Part shown: positions 21,834 to 32,320 of the stretch, piece by piece
Layout: the number at the start of each line of letters is the position of its first letter
How positions within the stretch are numbered: position 1 is the first letter of the stretch
DNA from: Adineta steineri
Lineage: Eukaryota > Rotifera > Eurotatoria > Adinetida > Adinetidae
Reading direction: 5' to 3'
Assembly: GCA_905250115.1 (NCBI GenBank)
Contig: CAJNOI010000159.1
Span: 146,400 to 210,399, forward strand
DNA: 64,000 nucleotides
Made by a program: the position numbers and the translations under genes
The notes under the pieces: model-generated
Told to the model about the DNA's origin: nothing
Databases searched by the model: none
What the model saw: the letters and a program-made list of their open reading frames with translations, nothing else

Positions 21834-24800
21834 ATGACGAATGACATCCAGAAAATCAAGAAAGACCTCGTTTCAAATGACGTTGTGGTATTTGTTGGTC
21901 CTGATATATCAGTTTACACAGCAAATGGTGATACAACAGTTTCTTATTGGAAAGGATTATTAAATAATGGACTTAACCAATGTTATCGTTCGACAGGTAG
22001 CGATGAGGAAAATTTTGCAGAGTCCATTAAGAAGCTAGACACTAGCGTGGAAGTTAATGATTATGTATTTTTTGCCGATCGCATTAAGTATTGTTTTGGA
22101 GAACAAACTGATACCTACGAAGCTTGGTTAACAGACACTATAGGACAACTACATCCGCAAAAACCCGAATTAATCAAAGCGATAGGCAAATTAGGATGTC
22201 CAATTTTAACAACAAACTATGATTCACTTCTAGAAGATATACTCAGCAAAGAAACATTAACATGGAATAAATTTCAAAGTAATAATTCATTGACAAATAT
22301 GATAAATTATATTCTGCATGTGTATGGACATTATCAGAGTTCAAATACTGTGATTTTTAGTAGTAATGATTATCATCGAATTCATGAAGATGAATTGGCT
22401 TGTTCTAAACTACGAACACTTGTTGAAGGTAAAACTTTACTATTCGTTGGATATGGAATGGGTATGCCGGATCCGAGTTTCTCTCAACTCTTAAAATGGA
22501 TATTCAGTATTACAAGTAACAACCCACCAACAATTTACAAACTTATTCAATCAAATGTTCGATGTTCATTATTAGAAAATATCAAAGAAGTTTCTTATGG
22601 AAATACTTTCGAAGATTTATTCTTCTTTCTACAAAGTCTTTCATCATTCTCTACATTAATACACCAAAATTTATCTTTTACAGAACGACGAGAGAATGTT
22701 CGTCGAAAATATTTAAATTATTTAATCAATGAATATGGACATGTCTCAATTTTTGGATATTCAAATAATGATATTTCTTTACCATTAGAAAGTGTTTATG
22801 TTGAATTAAAATTTGATCCAACACATCCATCGATTAAAGCAATGAAAACAATTGATATGTATGAAGAATTTAAACGAAAAGTTTTATCTTATGGATTTTT
22901 CGATGATAATGAAAAACAAAAATTAATTCAAGCAATTATTAAAAGAAGTACTTATAATCCTGAAGGAATTTATCGAGATTTAATGATTGATCAATGGTTA
23001 AATGTTTTATTAAGTAACAAAGAATTTTTTTCTGAAAATGAAGCAAATTCTATTAGGAATAAAATATCTCAATTGAAACAAAATATTTTGAAGAAAAATA
23101 ATTTTCAAGAATCAAAACAATATCAAATTCAACAAGCATATAATGAATTTAAACATTTCATTATCTTAGGTCATCCTGGATCAGGAAAAACAACTATATC
23201 CAAATGGTTAGTAATGAATATGGCTCAACAATGTTTAGGAAAGAAAAATATGTTGTTTAATACGAGAGAAAAAATTCCAATTCTTATTCCAATATGGAAA
23301 TATGTTAATCAAATAAAAGATAATCCTTATGGACAAAAATTAACTTTACTTCAATTTATACATGATAATGCAACACTTAATTCATTATTATTTACCAATG
23401 AAGAAAAACAAGATTTATCATCATTAATTATTGAATTATTATTACATGGAAATGTTTTGATTATTTTTGAAGGATTAGATGAAGTTCCTGCTCATGTTGA
23501 TCGAACTGATTTATTAAAAGATATTAATGCATTATTAGAACGAGGAATTGATTATGATTCAAAATCGAATAAACTTACACATTCCATCTATGAACAAAAA
23601 GAAATTAATAATACAAAAGATCCAACAATGGGTAATCGATTTATAATAACTAGTCGAATCGAAGGAAATTATTTTGAAGATATCAATTTTTATATTCCAA
23701 GATTAACAATTCAAGATATGTCGAATGAATCTCTAAAATTATTTTGTAATTCTTATACTGAATGTATTAATAAGATTGGTATACAAACCGGAAAATGTAT
23801 GAATGCATGTAAAACTAATCAATTATATAATGATATAACAGAAAATAAAGATATATTTCAATTAGCAATAAATCCACAATTAGCAAGTGTTATTGCAGCT
23901 GTTTATAATCAATATGACGATAAATTACCTGAGAAAAGAATTGATTTATATGAAAAAGCAATCGAAAAAATGATTGAACGATTAGTTACATCTTCTGTAA
24001 ATGACGATCTTCAATTGAATGCAATAATATTATGGTCAATATTACAAAAAATAGCTGAATATCTTCATAATATAGTTGAAGGATTATCAGAAAATAACCT
24101 AAGAGAAATTATTAGGAAATGTTTAATTGATTATCAACAAGAATTATCGAATGATATTGATGATTTAATTTCAAAACTTGTAGATATTTTTAAATATAAA
24201 GTTGGTTTATTAAATGAATTTGGTCATAATAGTTTTCGATTTATTCATCGAACATTTCAAGAATATCTTGCAGCGAAAAGTATTATTTATTTCAATGGAA
24301 TCGAACGATCTATCGATGAAATTTATGAAAATATCAAAAATAAAATTGATATTCCTAATTGGAGAGTTCCTCTCAGTATGACATTTGGAATCTTAAGTAA
24401 ATTACATGAAAATAATGATTTATTTCATCAGATTCTAGAAAGATTATTAACGAATGAATCAATATCATCATCCTCTACTCTTGTCGTACCATTTGTTATT
24501 ATTGATTCCTTGAATGATATGTATTTTCCATTCGAAAAAGCAGAACATAAACTGATGTGTAAATTGGCTGATATGTTATTAAACGATTATAAGAATCTGT
24601 TAAGTTTTTCAAGATTAAAAGAACACCAGAAATTAATTCATTCATATTTCTTCAAATTAAAACAAAAATCTACTTTAACAATGATTTCATGGTTCATTGA
24701 AAAAATGAATGATGAAACGAATATTGCACCATGTGCGAATATTATTTATCAACTTAAATGGTATTCTCCGAAATTTCATGATATATTTTTGAGAAATTTA

Positions 24801-27800
24801 CATAATGATTCACAATTTTGGGATTGGCCAATAGATTCACTCTTACGATTTTATTCAACCGAGATAAAAGATCAATCAGTACTCACACAATTGCAATTTA
24901 AAAAAGCAATTATAGAAAATTCTAAATTAATTGAATATATTACAAAGAATAATGATTGGTTATGTTTAATTACGGCACTTTATGGTGGATATAAAAATTA
25001 TAATACTCAAGCAACAGTCTCTGAGTATAATGAATTAGCTCAGTTTCTTGCTTTAAGTGAAAACCAAAGAGCGCCATTTACCTTTTATTATCAAAATGTA
25101 TGGGGAATGGATGATCCTATTTATAATATGGCTGTACGTGCTGATGCAATAGGAAAAAGAAAATTTTGGAATGAAAAACCAGGATTTGACGAGAATGAAA
25201 TTTACAAGGAATCATTTTTGACAAGAAAAATTCTTGAATTCCTTTCCGAAGAAAGATCAGCGAGAGGACTAAAAGAAGAATTACAAAAACAACTTAATAG
25301 TAAAAAATTATGTATCAATGAACAAATTGAAATATTCATTGCATTGGTTGCATTAGGAGACTTCGATTTTGCAAGTATTATTATGGAAGAAAATAATGGA
25401 CTATTGACAAAATACTTCGGCAATAGACTGGAACAATTGATATATATTTTAAAAGATCCAATAGCAAGATATTTCTCATACACAGAGGAATATCTACTTA
25501 CAATTTATAATAATATGAAAATAAAACCCTTGCCATACGGTCTTAACTTTTGTGATTATTCTAAAATATATTTATCGTTAATTGTCAATAGTGGTGGATT
25601 GCCAGTTGATACACATACATTAGCTGAAACTACAAATAATATGGAAAATAAATGTGCTCTTTATGCGGAATATTTTGCCTATAAATTAACCAGTAGTTCC
25701 GTTGGGGATATACAATATACTGTTGCTGTATTATTGGATACATGCATTGAATCTATGAAAAGTGATTTAATCATAAAATCGTTTTTAAAAATTAATGATA
25801 CAGTCCAGATTTACAAACCAGTTCGCGCATATCCATGGGCTTTAGATATGTTTACTTTCAAATCATTTCCAGACGATGACATACCTATAGGATTCTTTAA
25901 TTGTTTAGAAAACATTCATACAAATATAGCATTCGTAATACAAGCTATTTGTAACGTTTTTCTCAAAGAAGAATATTTCAATAAAAATCCTGAATTAATT
26001 CCATTGGTTATATTATTAATCTTTGGAATTCAATCAAAAGACTTGAATAAAGAAGCCATCTATGTTGCATTACTACCTGAATTAACTGAAACGATAAATA
26101 TTAAAGAATGTTTATACAATAAAATTCAATTAATGCGTAATCCTTATTACAAATCAAGAGCATTATATCAATTAGCTCAATTCGATGATGAAAACAGTAA
26201 TGAACTTCTAACACAATCTTTTCAATTAACAAAGCTCATTCAAGAACCAGTATTAAAATTTCAAGTTTTAGAAAAGATTTACTATGCTCTTCATTATAAA
26301 CAAGTAAATCCAAAATTATTTATTCAACAAATTATCGACGAATTAATTTTGACATCTGAAAAGATTGAAGATCGTTATGATCGAGTGATTGCATTAACAA
26401 GATTATCATTTTATGGCTCAGGTGAATTTCGTAAAAAGTATTTGGCAAATACACTCGAAATATTGATACAGATGGATGAAAATCATGAGAATATAAAATT
26501 AATTATTAAATTAAAACCATTAATTTCGATTTATGATGATCTTCAAAATGAATTAAAGACAATTATACAAAATTTCAAAAATAAAACACATAATGATTTT
26601 GTTAATTCATACTACGGAAGAATATTATTTAATCAAAAAGTACAAGATGATATCGAACACACAGAATTCCATGCTCTATTTCGACTCTTTGCGCAATTAA
26701 ATGATATCAAACTGGTATTAGATAAAGATGATAGTTTACATAAGTTATGGATTAATTTTTATAAAGATATCAATAATCAATCGAATATTGAAAAAATATT
26801 AAACGTTGGTTTAAATAATGAACTATTTCTAACACCACAAGCAGCAATTATTATCGATGAATTAATACAACAAGGACAAGAAGAAATAATTTCAGTTCTA
26901 TTTCCATATATTATTAAACCATCGAATGAAGTTTTACCAATTGTTCAACGATGGTTTACTGATTGTCAGCATAATGAAATTAAAAAATTAGCTGCTCTGT
27001 TACTTGTAGAAAGCAAATATATTTTTGAATCAGCAATGGATACAATCGTTGATTTAATAAAAACTGATAATGATCAAATGAGATATCGTGCTCAACGAAT
27101 TTTTCAACATCCTGAACGAGATCCTAAGGAACCTAGTAAGAGAATATCCATCATAGGTGAAAAAACATTGATGAAAATCCTTCAGACTGCATTGATGGGG
27201 GAACATCTTCCGAGAGTTCAAACATATTTGCGCCATTTCTTCTTTGATTTGCTGTGGGATGATCCCAAAATAATTGAAAAAGTAATACAATTGAAGCAGA
27301 AAAATCTTGGTGATAGAAGAATATGGTTTCTTTATCCAATCAAATTTATCAATGAGCAGACATGGAATTCGATAATACAGTTATCGTCGCATTCATTCTG
27401 TGCAGAAGAGTTACTTCATTCCGTAATGGATTTAACAATAGATGGTCAAATAACCGCAGAAAATTGGATGGAATTTCGAAGAATATTGTCAGTGACTGAT
27501 ACAAGTCAATTCATAGAAAAGTTATATTTTTCTGGAACAGAATTGGAAACAATCGCTTTTATTATTAATGAAATTTGTGTATCAACAAATGTGAATGATG
27601 AAATGTATTTTGCTAGTCTTGAATCAAAATTAATCAGTGAAATGACTATCAGAATTGAAGATCTTTATCACAATAACTATGACCAGATTAAACATATAGG
27701 TTCTTGCAATTTTCGTGTATTAGTGAACGATCTCAATCAAAGTATATTAGACATAATAAACGATATTCCAATTACTATTATAATACTGGAAAGTTTAATT

Positions 27801-28460
27801 CAATGGTTAATACAAAAAATGATTAATTTGAAAGAATCGAATAATTCAATATATTCCTTGATGATGTCTAATAATTTATTATCTTTAGTTGCAGCTTGTG
27901 TTCAAAAAGAAGATTATCTCTATCGAAAAATAACAAATTCTCAAAAATTTGATAAAATTCAAATGATTAAACTCTTAGAGTATATGATTAATCATCATCC
28001 ATATTTTCCATCAAGAGGAAGTGCATTTATTTTACTTGCTGCAATGGATTTACCCGATCATAAAATAATTATCAATGCTTTAAACTCATTATTTGATGAA
28101 AATATTGTCAAGCAATATACTTCTATTGGAATTCCATACATTCATCTACCACCAAATGAATTAGTTGATGATTTATTAAAATCTTTAACAGATAATAGTG
28201 CTATTAAAGTTTATGAAACATTAAAAATCATCACAGAATTTACTTTAGATGAAAAAATTAATGCGAATACAAAATCAAAGATTATTCATTATTTAGCAAA
28301 CGAAATTGGACAATTTAAATCCAAGAAACTTGTCAATTATTATTATACAGATATTAAAATTCCGTTTACAACAACATTAGAAAATGAATTATATAAAACA
28401 TGGACAAAAATACAAGGACTTGCGGGTAAAACACAATATACTAGTACAACGGATCAATGA
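21834..28460 (+). CDS. SIR2-NACHT STAND NTPase, 2,208 residues
   Basis: One uninterrupted 6.6 kb frame. Residues 1-280 are a SIR2-like domain: VVVFVGPDISV (nucleotide loop, residues 17-27), LTTNYDSLLED (Asn at 128), HVYGHYQSSN (162-171) and LLFVGYGMGMPDPSF. Residues 440-620 are a NACHT-type NTPase with Walker A GHPGSGKTT (446-454), Walker B LIIFEGLDE (Asp 549) and a sensor-like RFIITSRIEG. The remaining about 1,580 residues are helical, apparently alpha-solenoid, without leucine-rich repeats. The layout matches STAND immune sensors: N-terminal effector, central switch, C-terminal sensor. In bacterial relatives the SIR2 effector destroys NAD+. Here the GAG loop reads GPD and the catalytic His of HxHG is Tyr 164, so NADase activity is doubtful. 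The lack of introns over 6.6 kb is notable. Confidence 0.8.
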   Translation: MTNDIQKIKKDLVSNDVVVFVGPDISVYTANGDTTVSYWKGLLNNGLNQCYRSTGSDEENFAESIKKLDTSVEVNDYVFFADRIKYCFGEQTDTYEAWLTDTIGQLHPQKPELIKAIGKLGCPILTTNYDSLLEDILSKETLTWNKFQSNNSLTNMINYILHVYGHYQSSNTVIFSSNDYHRIHEDELACSKLRTLVEGKTLLFVGYGMGMPDPSFSQLLKWIFSITSNNPPTIYKLIQSNVRCSLLENIKEVSYGNTFEDLFFFLQSLSSFSTLIHQNLSFTERRENVRRKYLNYLINEYGHVSIFGYSNNDISLPLESVYVELKFDPTHPSIKAMKTIDMYEEFKRKVLSYGFFDDNEKQKLIQAIIKRSTYNPEGIYRDLMIDQWLNVLLSNKEFFSENEANSIRNKISQLKQNILKKNNFQESKQYQIQQAYNEFKHFIILGHPGSGKTTISKWLVMNMAQQCLGKKNMLFNTREKIPILIPIWKYVNQIKDNPYGQKLTLLQFIHDNATLNSLLFTNEEKQDLSSLIIELLLHGNVLIIFEGLDEVPAHVDRTDLLKDINALLERGIDYDSKSNKLTHSIYEQKEINNTKDPTMGNRFIITSRIEGNYFEDINFYIPRLTIQDMSNESLKLFCNSYTECINKIGIQTGKCMNACKTNQLYNDITENKDIFQLAINPQLASVIAAVYNQYDDKLPEKRIDLYEKAIEKMIERLVTSSVNDDLQLNAIILWSILQKIAEYLHNIVEGLSENNLREIIRKCLIDYQQELSNDIDDLISKLVDIFKYKVGLLNEFGHNSFRFIHRTFQEYLAAKSIIYFNGIERSIDEIYENIKNKIDIPNWRVPLSMTFGILSKLHENNDLFHQILERLLTNESISSSSTLVVPFVIIDSLNDMYFPFEKAEHKLMCKLADMLLNDYKNLLSFSRLKEHQKLIHSYFFKLKQKSTLTMISWFIEKMNDETNIAPCANIIYQLKWYSPKFHDIFLRNLHNDSQFWDWPIDSLLRFYSTEIKDQSVLTQLQFKKAIIENSKLIEYITKNNDWLCLITALYGGYKNYNTQATVSEYNELAQFLALSENQRAPFTFYYQNVWGMDDPIYNMAVRADAIGKRKFWNEKPGFDENEIYKESFLTRKILEFLSEERSARGLKEELQKQLNSKKLCINEQIEIFIALVALGDFDFASIIMEENNGLLTKYFGNRLEQLIYILKDPIARYFSYTEEYLLTIYNNMKIKPLPYGLNFCDYSKIYLSLIVNSGGLPVDTHTLAETTNNMENKCALYAEYFAYKLTSSSVGDIQYTVAVLLDTCIESMKSDLIIKSFLKINDTVQIYKPVRAYPWALDMFTFKSFPDDDIPIGFFNCLENIHTNIAFVIQAICNVFLKEEYFNKNPELIPLVILLIFGIQSKDLNKEAIYVALLPELTETINIKECLYNKIQLMRNPYYKSRALYQLAQFDDENSNELLTQSFQLTKLIQEPVLKFQVLEKIYYALHYKQVNPKLFIQQIIDELILTSEKIEDRYDRVIALTRLSFYGSGEFRKKYLANTLEILIQMDENHENIKLIIKLKPLISIYDDLQNELKTIIQNFKNKTHNDFVNSYYGRILFNQKVQDDIEHTEFHALFRLFAQLNDIKLVLDKDDSLHKLWINFYKDINNQSNIEKILNVGLNNELFLTPQAAIIIDELIQQGQEEIISVLFPYIIKPSNEVLPIVQRWFTDCQHNEIKKLAALLLVESKYIFESAMDTIVDLIKTDNDQMRYRAQRIFQHPERDPKEPSKRISIIGEKTLMKILQTALMGEHLPRVQTYLRHFFFDLLWDDPKIIEKVIQLKQKNLGDRRIWFLYPIKFINEQTWNSIIQLSSHSFCAEELLHSVMDLTIDGQITAENWMEFRRILSVTDTSQFIEKLYFSGTELETIAFIINEICVSTNVNDEMYFASLESKLISEMTIRIEDLYHNNYDQIKHIGSCNFRVLVNDLNQSILDIINDIPITIIILESLIQWLIQKMINLKESNNSIYSLMMSNNLLSLVAACVQKEDYLYRKITNSQKFDKIQMIKLLEYMINHHPYFPSRGSAFILLAAMDLPDHKIIINALNSLFDENIVKQYTSIGIPYIHLPPNELVDDLLKSLTDNSAIKVYETLKIITEFTLDEKINANTKSKIIHYLANEIGQFKSKKLVNYYYTDIKIPFTTTLENELYKTWTKIQGLAGKTQYTSTTDQ

Positions 28461-28620
28461 ATATAATTTAAGCATCATTTTATAAACTATAGGCTGTCAC
28501 TAAGTTTTTTATATTGAAATAAATCTTTATTTACACAAGAACCTCATTCATTTCTAATTATAGAGTACATAATTTATTGTATTTCATTGTAAATGATCTA
28601 AATTTGTGAGAGATGATATC

Positions 28621-28670
28621 GTGAGGGTGTAGGTGATATACTACTCTGTCACTTACACCCATCCTTAAAA
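28621..28670. repeat. Dispersed G-rich/C-rich hairpin element
   Basis: GTGAGGGTGTAGGTGATAT on the left pairs with CACTTACACCCATCCTTA on the right. It lies 160 bp after the SIR2-NACHT stop. Confidence 0.6.
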
Positions 28671-28770
28671 GATTTATGACAAATTTTACTTTTTTTAAAT
28701 ATTGCGGCACCATCTGCTATCATCCCACGGAGTGTTTTTTTCATCCATCATTAATTGTATTCGTAAACTA

Positions 28771-29045
28771 TAGTGATGCCTACTCTTTAGTCTTTGAGTC
28801 TCTATATATGATTGAGGAGAATTTTTTTTTCTTCTTTTCCTCTGTCGTTGGCTGTGTTCGTCAACGTTAGTGTTAGTTACTACCTAATCGTCGCCTCTCT
28901 CTATATATGGTTGATGCGAAACTTTTTTCTTCTTTCCTCCTCTATTCACTGTCTTCGTCAATCTCAGTAATGTTTGCTTTTTAGCCTTTGAATTTCTACA
29001 TGTCGGGTGCCAATTTTTTTTCTCCTTTCTTTTCTCGTACTATTC
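28771..29045. repeat. Degenerate tandem repeat, about 97-98 bp unit, three copies
   Basis: Units begin near 28771, 28868 and 28966. Each runs through TAGTGATGCCTACT-like, TTTAGTCTTTGA-like, CTCTATATATGGTTG-like, TTTTTTTTCTTC and CTGTCTTCGTCAA-like segments. The third unit is the most diverged. Confidence 0.55.
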
Positions 29046-29540
29046 AAGGATTTCTTTTCCCTTACTCTCTATTTTAATGTATAATTACATTTGTAAGATT
29101 GACAAATATATTTATACCTTTTCATTTTATAGAATTTGAGTGTCAAAACGATCGTCTTGAGAAGAAAAATTGGATCGAATAGATAGAATACATGAAAACA
29201 TGTTCATTTTCTCTAATCAGTTCTATATTTATCTTCTATCCATTTTATTAAATTTCAATAGAACAATATAACAGCAAAAAAACAGATTATCTTATATTAG
29301 TTGTTCTTTTATATTATAGATTTTTTGTTATCAACGACATAAATGTGACTTTTTATCGATGGAAGTATATTCGTTAAGGACATCGGTAATTTTTGCGAAG
29401 CCTTCGGTTTGGACGTATTTTTTTTATCGTTCTTTTTTTTCAGTCATTTGATATAGATCAAACCTTGGTTGCATGAGTTATATTCAGAGTGCGTATGTCC
29501 TATGGTATATACATTATCGAATTAGATGAATCATTAAATC

Positions 29541-30446
29541 ATGAAAAATACTATACAATTCATCGAAAACTGTTTCGTGCTAATCATAGTTTTTATAACA
29601 ACTATTTACGCGCAATATCCATGTTCATGTTTATGTTGTCTTGGTCAAAATTGTCAATCAGCTACGATTGGTTACGTTTACGCTCCATATTGCACAGCAG
29701 ACAGTTGTAGTCAAACATGTCGTGATAAATACTATCAATGTTCAGCATACACTCCTTATGGACAAGCGACTGGACAATGTATAAGTGGAACGACTATTGC
29801 ACCCGCAAATGGTCCGTACAGTTGTCGATGCGATTGCTGTAGTTCTGGATCTACTACTTGTGCACCTGTTTTAGTTGGTTATACTACCACTTATTCATGT
29901 TTACCTGGATCATGTAGTATAGCGTGCAACTCAGCTTATCCACTTCTATGCGTTTCGAATCAATATGGACAAACACAAGGCTCATGCCAAGGACTAACTA
30001 CGACAGCTACAACTACAACGACAATTGGCCCATGGTTGGGTAATGCATGTTCATGTTACTGTTGCACATCAAATTCATACTGTATTCCTACTATTCTCGT
30101 AGGAAATACGTCGGCTTCACAGTGCTCTACAGTCGCTTGCACACAAGCATGTCAAATTCGATATCCACCACTGTGTCCATTAACGACTAGTGTTGGACAA
30201 ACGTTGGGTCAATGTTTAACATCTGTAAGCGGAACTACACGGTGTCGTTGTAATTGCTGTGGTAGTATTGCATGTAAAGACTTCGATGCGTACACTACGG
30301 GTGACTGCACATTATGTTCGTCAACATGTGCACAATATACTCAGTGCATTAATACCTATCAAATAACATATACATGCGATGCGAACTCAGTGACTTCTAG
30401 ACAATTGCCAATTTTCTGTGTGATCTTTTTGTTCATTTTCATGTAA
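29541..30446 (+). CDS. Secreted, probably GPI-anchored protein with four CxCxCC repeats
   Basis: A 301-residue intronless frame. Residues 1-24 form a signal peptide (hydrophobic core FVLIIVFITTIYA). Four repeats of 50-70 residues follow, each starting with the signature CxCxCC (CSCLCC, CRCDCC, CSCYCC, CRCNCC). Each continues with a spaced Cys pattern, a C-x3-C or C-x4-C pair and, in the first three, an ending like GQTxGxC. Linkers are Thr-rich (TTTATTTTT), a likely O-glycosylation site. The C-terminus is hydrophobic (FCVIFLFIFM) with little after it, as in GPI-anchor signals. I know no named family with this repeat. The regular cysteines imply disulfide-bonded surface modules. It may act at the cuticle or cell surface, but that is a guess. 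Confidence 0.8.
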   Translation: MKNTIQFIENCFVLIIVFITTIYAQYPCSCLCCLGQNCQSATIGYVYAPYCTADSCSQTCRDKYYQCSAYTPYGQATGQCISGTTIAPANGPYSCRCDCCSSGSTTCAPVLVGYTTTYSCLPGSCSIACNSAYPLLCVSNQYGQTQGSCQGLTTTATTTTTIGPWLGNACSCYCCTSNSYCIPTILVGNTSASQCSTVACTQACQIRYPPLCPLTTSVGQTLGQCLTSVSGTTRCRCNCCGSIACKDFDAYTTGDCTLCSSTCAQYTQCINTYQITYTCDANSVTSRQLPIFCVIFLFIFM

Positions 30447-31441
30447 CATAGTACTTAAATAAATTCAATATAGCAGTAGTAAGTTTCAGAGGGCTTGGTA
30501 TTGATGAGATAATGTGATCTTCTTGTATATTAAATTTTGCGCAGAATCTCTGACCTGAATTAGGTCTCGCCCTCATCCTCGTTCATAGCGACTTGCTTAA
30601 AGATTAATCGAATCGATTAGCATCCAATTGTAGAATAGGATGACTGCTCTTCATTAGACGTCATTACAAAAAAAGAAAAATGTGTAAAATGATATACACC
30701 ACCAGTTAGTTTAAAATGTTTACGTCTTTTTCTCCCTCTTTTGTTTCATATACTTTTATTTGAAGACTAACATGATAAGAGAAGAGCAAAAGACGAAACA
30801 AAATGACACATTCTTTATCATAATAGCATGACGAATTATCTTTTACGTATAACAATAATGTGTAGGCAAGCATAGATATCGCTGCTGAATAAACATATTA
30901 CTTACACCCACAGCTTCGTAGTGGTGAAAACTTCTCATTTTTTCCCAGTGAAACCACATGAATTGTTTTACGTTCTATCTGATACTTTCGAAAAAAGTTT
31001 TTCAATCTGGGATTTTCAGATCATACTGGAAGAAATAAAACTAACAGTACATTTACGAGTCAACATCTAAAACACATTGTATTCGAAAAAGCAATGGTCT
31101 TAAATAACAGTAACAGAATTTAACTAATTTTTATAAACATATATGATGCAAAAAATTGGGAGACTTTTTGTAATCTTTCAAGATGAAGAAAGAATTATTC
31201 TCGATTCTTCTTTCCTTATCTTTTCATATAAATTAAGCGCTAGACGGCGAGTTACTTCGTCGAAGCAGTAAGAAACATTACTTTTTTTTTGTGTTATATT
31301 CAACATCACTCTGTTGATTGCGTAAGTACCAAAATTAATCTTGAATAATTTATTTAATTCTATAAAGATATTGTGTCTACGTAGATAAATTTAATATCAA
31401 TATCATCTATTACGATTTCATTGATTTTGAAAAAAAACATA
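30447..31441. other. Non-coding stretch
   Basis: A/T-rich sequence between the CxCxCC gene and the PARP gene. A short ACTTACACCCACAGC word near 30900 may be a hairpin remnant. Nothing else is seen. Confidence 0.45.
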
Positions 31442-32320
31442 ATGGAAAAGCAAGGATCACTCGGTCATTGGAATGTTAAAATGATGCCCATTGATATAGA
31501 TGTTACGGTTAATCAATTAGCTCAAACAATAGGTCTGCCAATGAAGCGTTTATCTTTTCTCAAGACTAACGATAATAATTCCCGTTATGCATTGGTTAAT
31601 GGCTTTGTCAATAAACAAGAAGCCGATAATTTTGTCATGAAAATGTCAGACTTACGAATTTCTGGTGAACCTGTAAGATGTGTTGCAGATACACCTCATT
31701 TATCGTCGCAATCAACAACGTCTTCTAGTAAATCATTCAATGATATTGGACATCAACCACAATCTAATCGAGGAACTGAAGGAAGATCAAATGATTATAA
31801 TATATCTAGTACGTCTGTACCTATTAAGCCAATTGATACAAATGGTACACCTAATTTTGTAAAAGATCATGAAAATAAATCAACGGAATCAACGCTACCA
31901 TCTTCTCATCAAAATCAAAATCTAGCTCCGGATATTAAGACATTAAATGAAACATTTCAATCATCAAATGAATCAGGTCAATTGTCATCTGTTAAAAACT
32001 CTGTTGAGAGTACGGTTGTTGATTCTTCAGAGCCACAACCTCATTCATTCACGTCCACACCGTACCAAGGTCGACTTTGTAGTTATGCAAACAAAGGCAA
32101 TTGCCGTTATAAGGATGGCGAATGTGAATATCGTCACACACGATGTCTAAATTTTGATTCATGTGAAAAACCTGATTGTCGTCTTGCACATGCAAAACAA
32201 CGGAAGTCAGAACCCAAGCCATCATCTCATATACCGAGTCTAATAGGTACAAGGAAACTGTGTTTCAACGGCATATTATGTTATAAAGCTGATTGTCAAT
32301 TTGATCATCCAAAGGGCTAG
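31442..32320 (+). CDS. N-terminal part of RRM-CCCH-PARP gene, ending at an in-frame TAG
   Basis: Starts at ATG 31442 and runs 292 codons to TAG 32318-32320. Residues 1-85 resemble an RRM (WNVKMMPIDIDVTV as beta 1, YALVNGFVNKQEADNF as the RNP-like strand and helix 2). A Ser/Thr/Asn-rich linker follows. Three CCCH zinc fingers come next: CSYANKGNC..C...H, CLNFDSCEKPDCRLAH and CFNGILCYKADCQFDH; the last two have C-x5-C-x4-C-x3-H spacing. The frame then meets TAG. The same frame is open and clearly coding on the other side, with two more fingers. So this is not a natural C-terminus: it is a nonsense mutation, a sequencing error or a readthrough site. Confidence 0.75.
   Translation: MEKQGSLGHWNVKMMPIDIDVTVNQLAQTIGLPMKRLSFLKTNDNNSRYALVNGFVNKQEADNFVMKMSDLRISGEPVRCVADTPHLSSQSTTSSSKSFNDIGHQPQSNRGTEGRSNDYNISSTSVPIKPIDTNGTPNFVKDHENKSTESTLPSSHQNQNLAPDIKTLNETFQSSNESGQLSSVKNSVESTVVDSSEPQPHSFTSTPYQGRLCSYANKGNCRYKDGECEYRHTRCLNFDSCEKPDCRLAHAKQRKSEPKPSSHIPSLIGTRKLCFNGILCYKADCQFDHPKG

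Larger units (their letters stand above)
28461..29540. other. Intergenic with a hairpin and a tandem repeat
   Basis: Contains the hairpin element at 28621-28670 and a three-unit 97-98 bp tandem repeat at 28771-29045. The small open frame at 28676-28870 lies in the repeat and is not supported. Confidence 0.5.

Noticed and set aside
31421-31441. Earlier start of the CCCH-PARP gene
   Set aside because: It would need a non-ATG start; ATG 31442 directly precedes the RRM-like domain.
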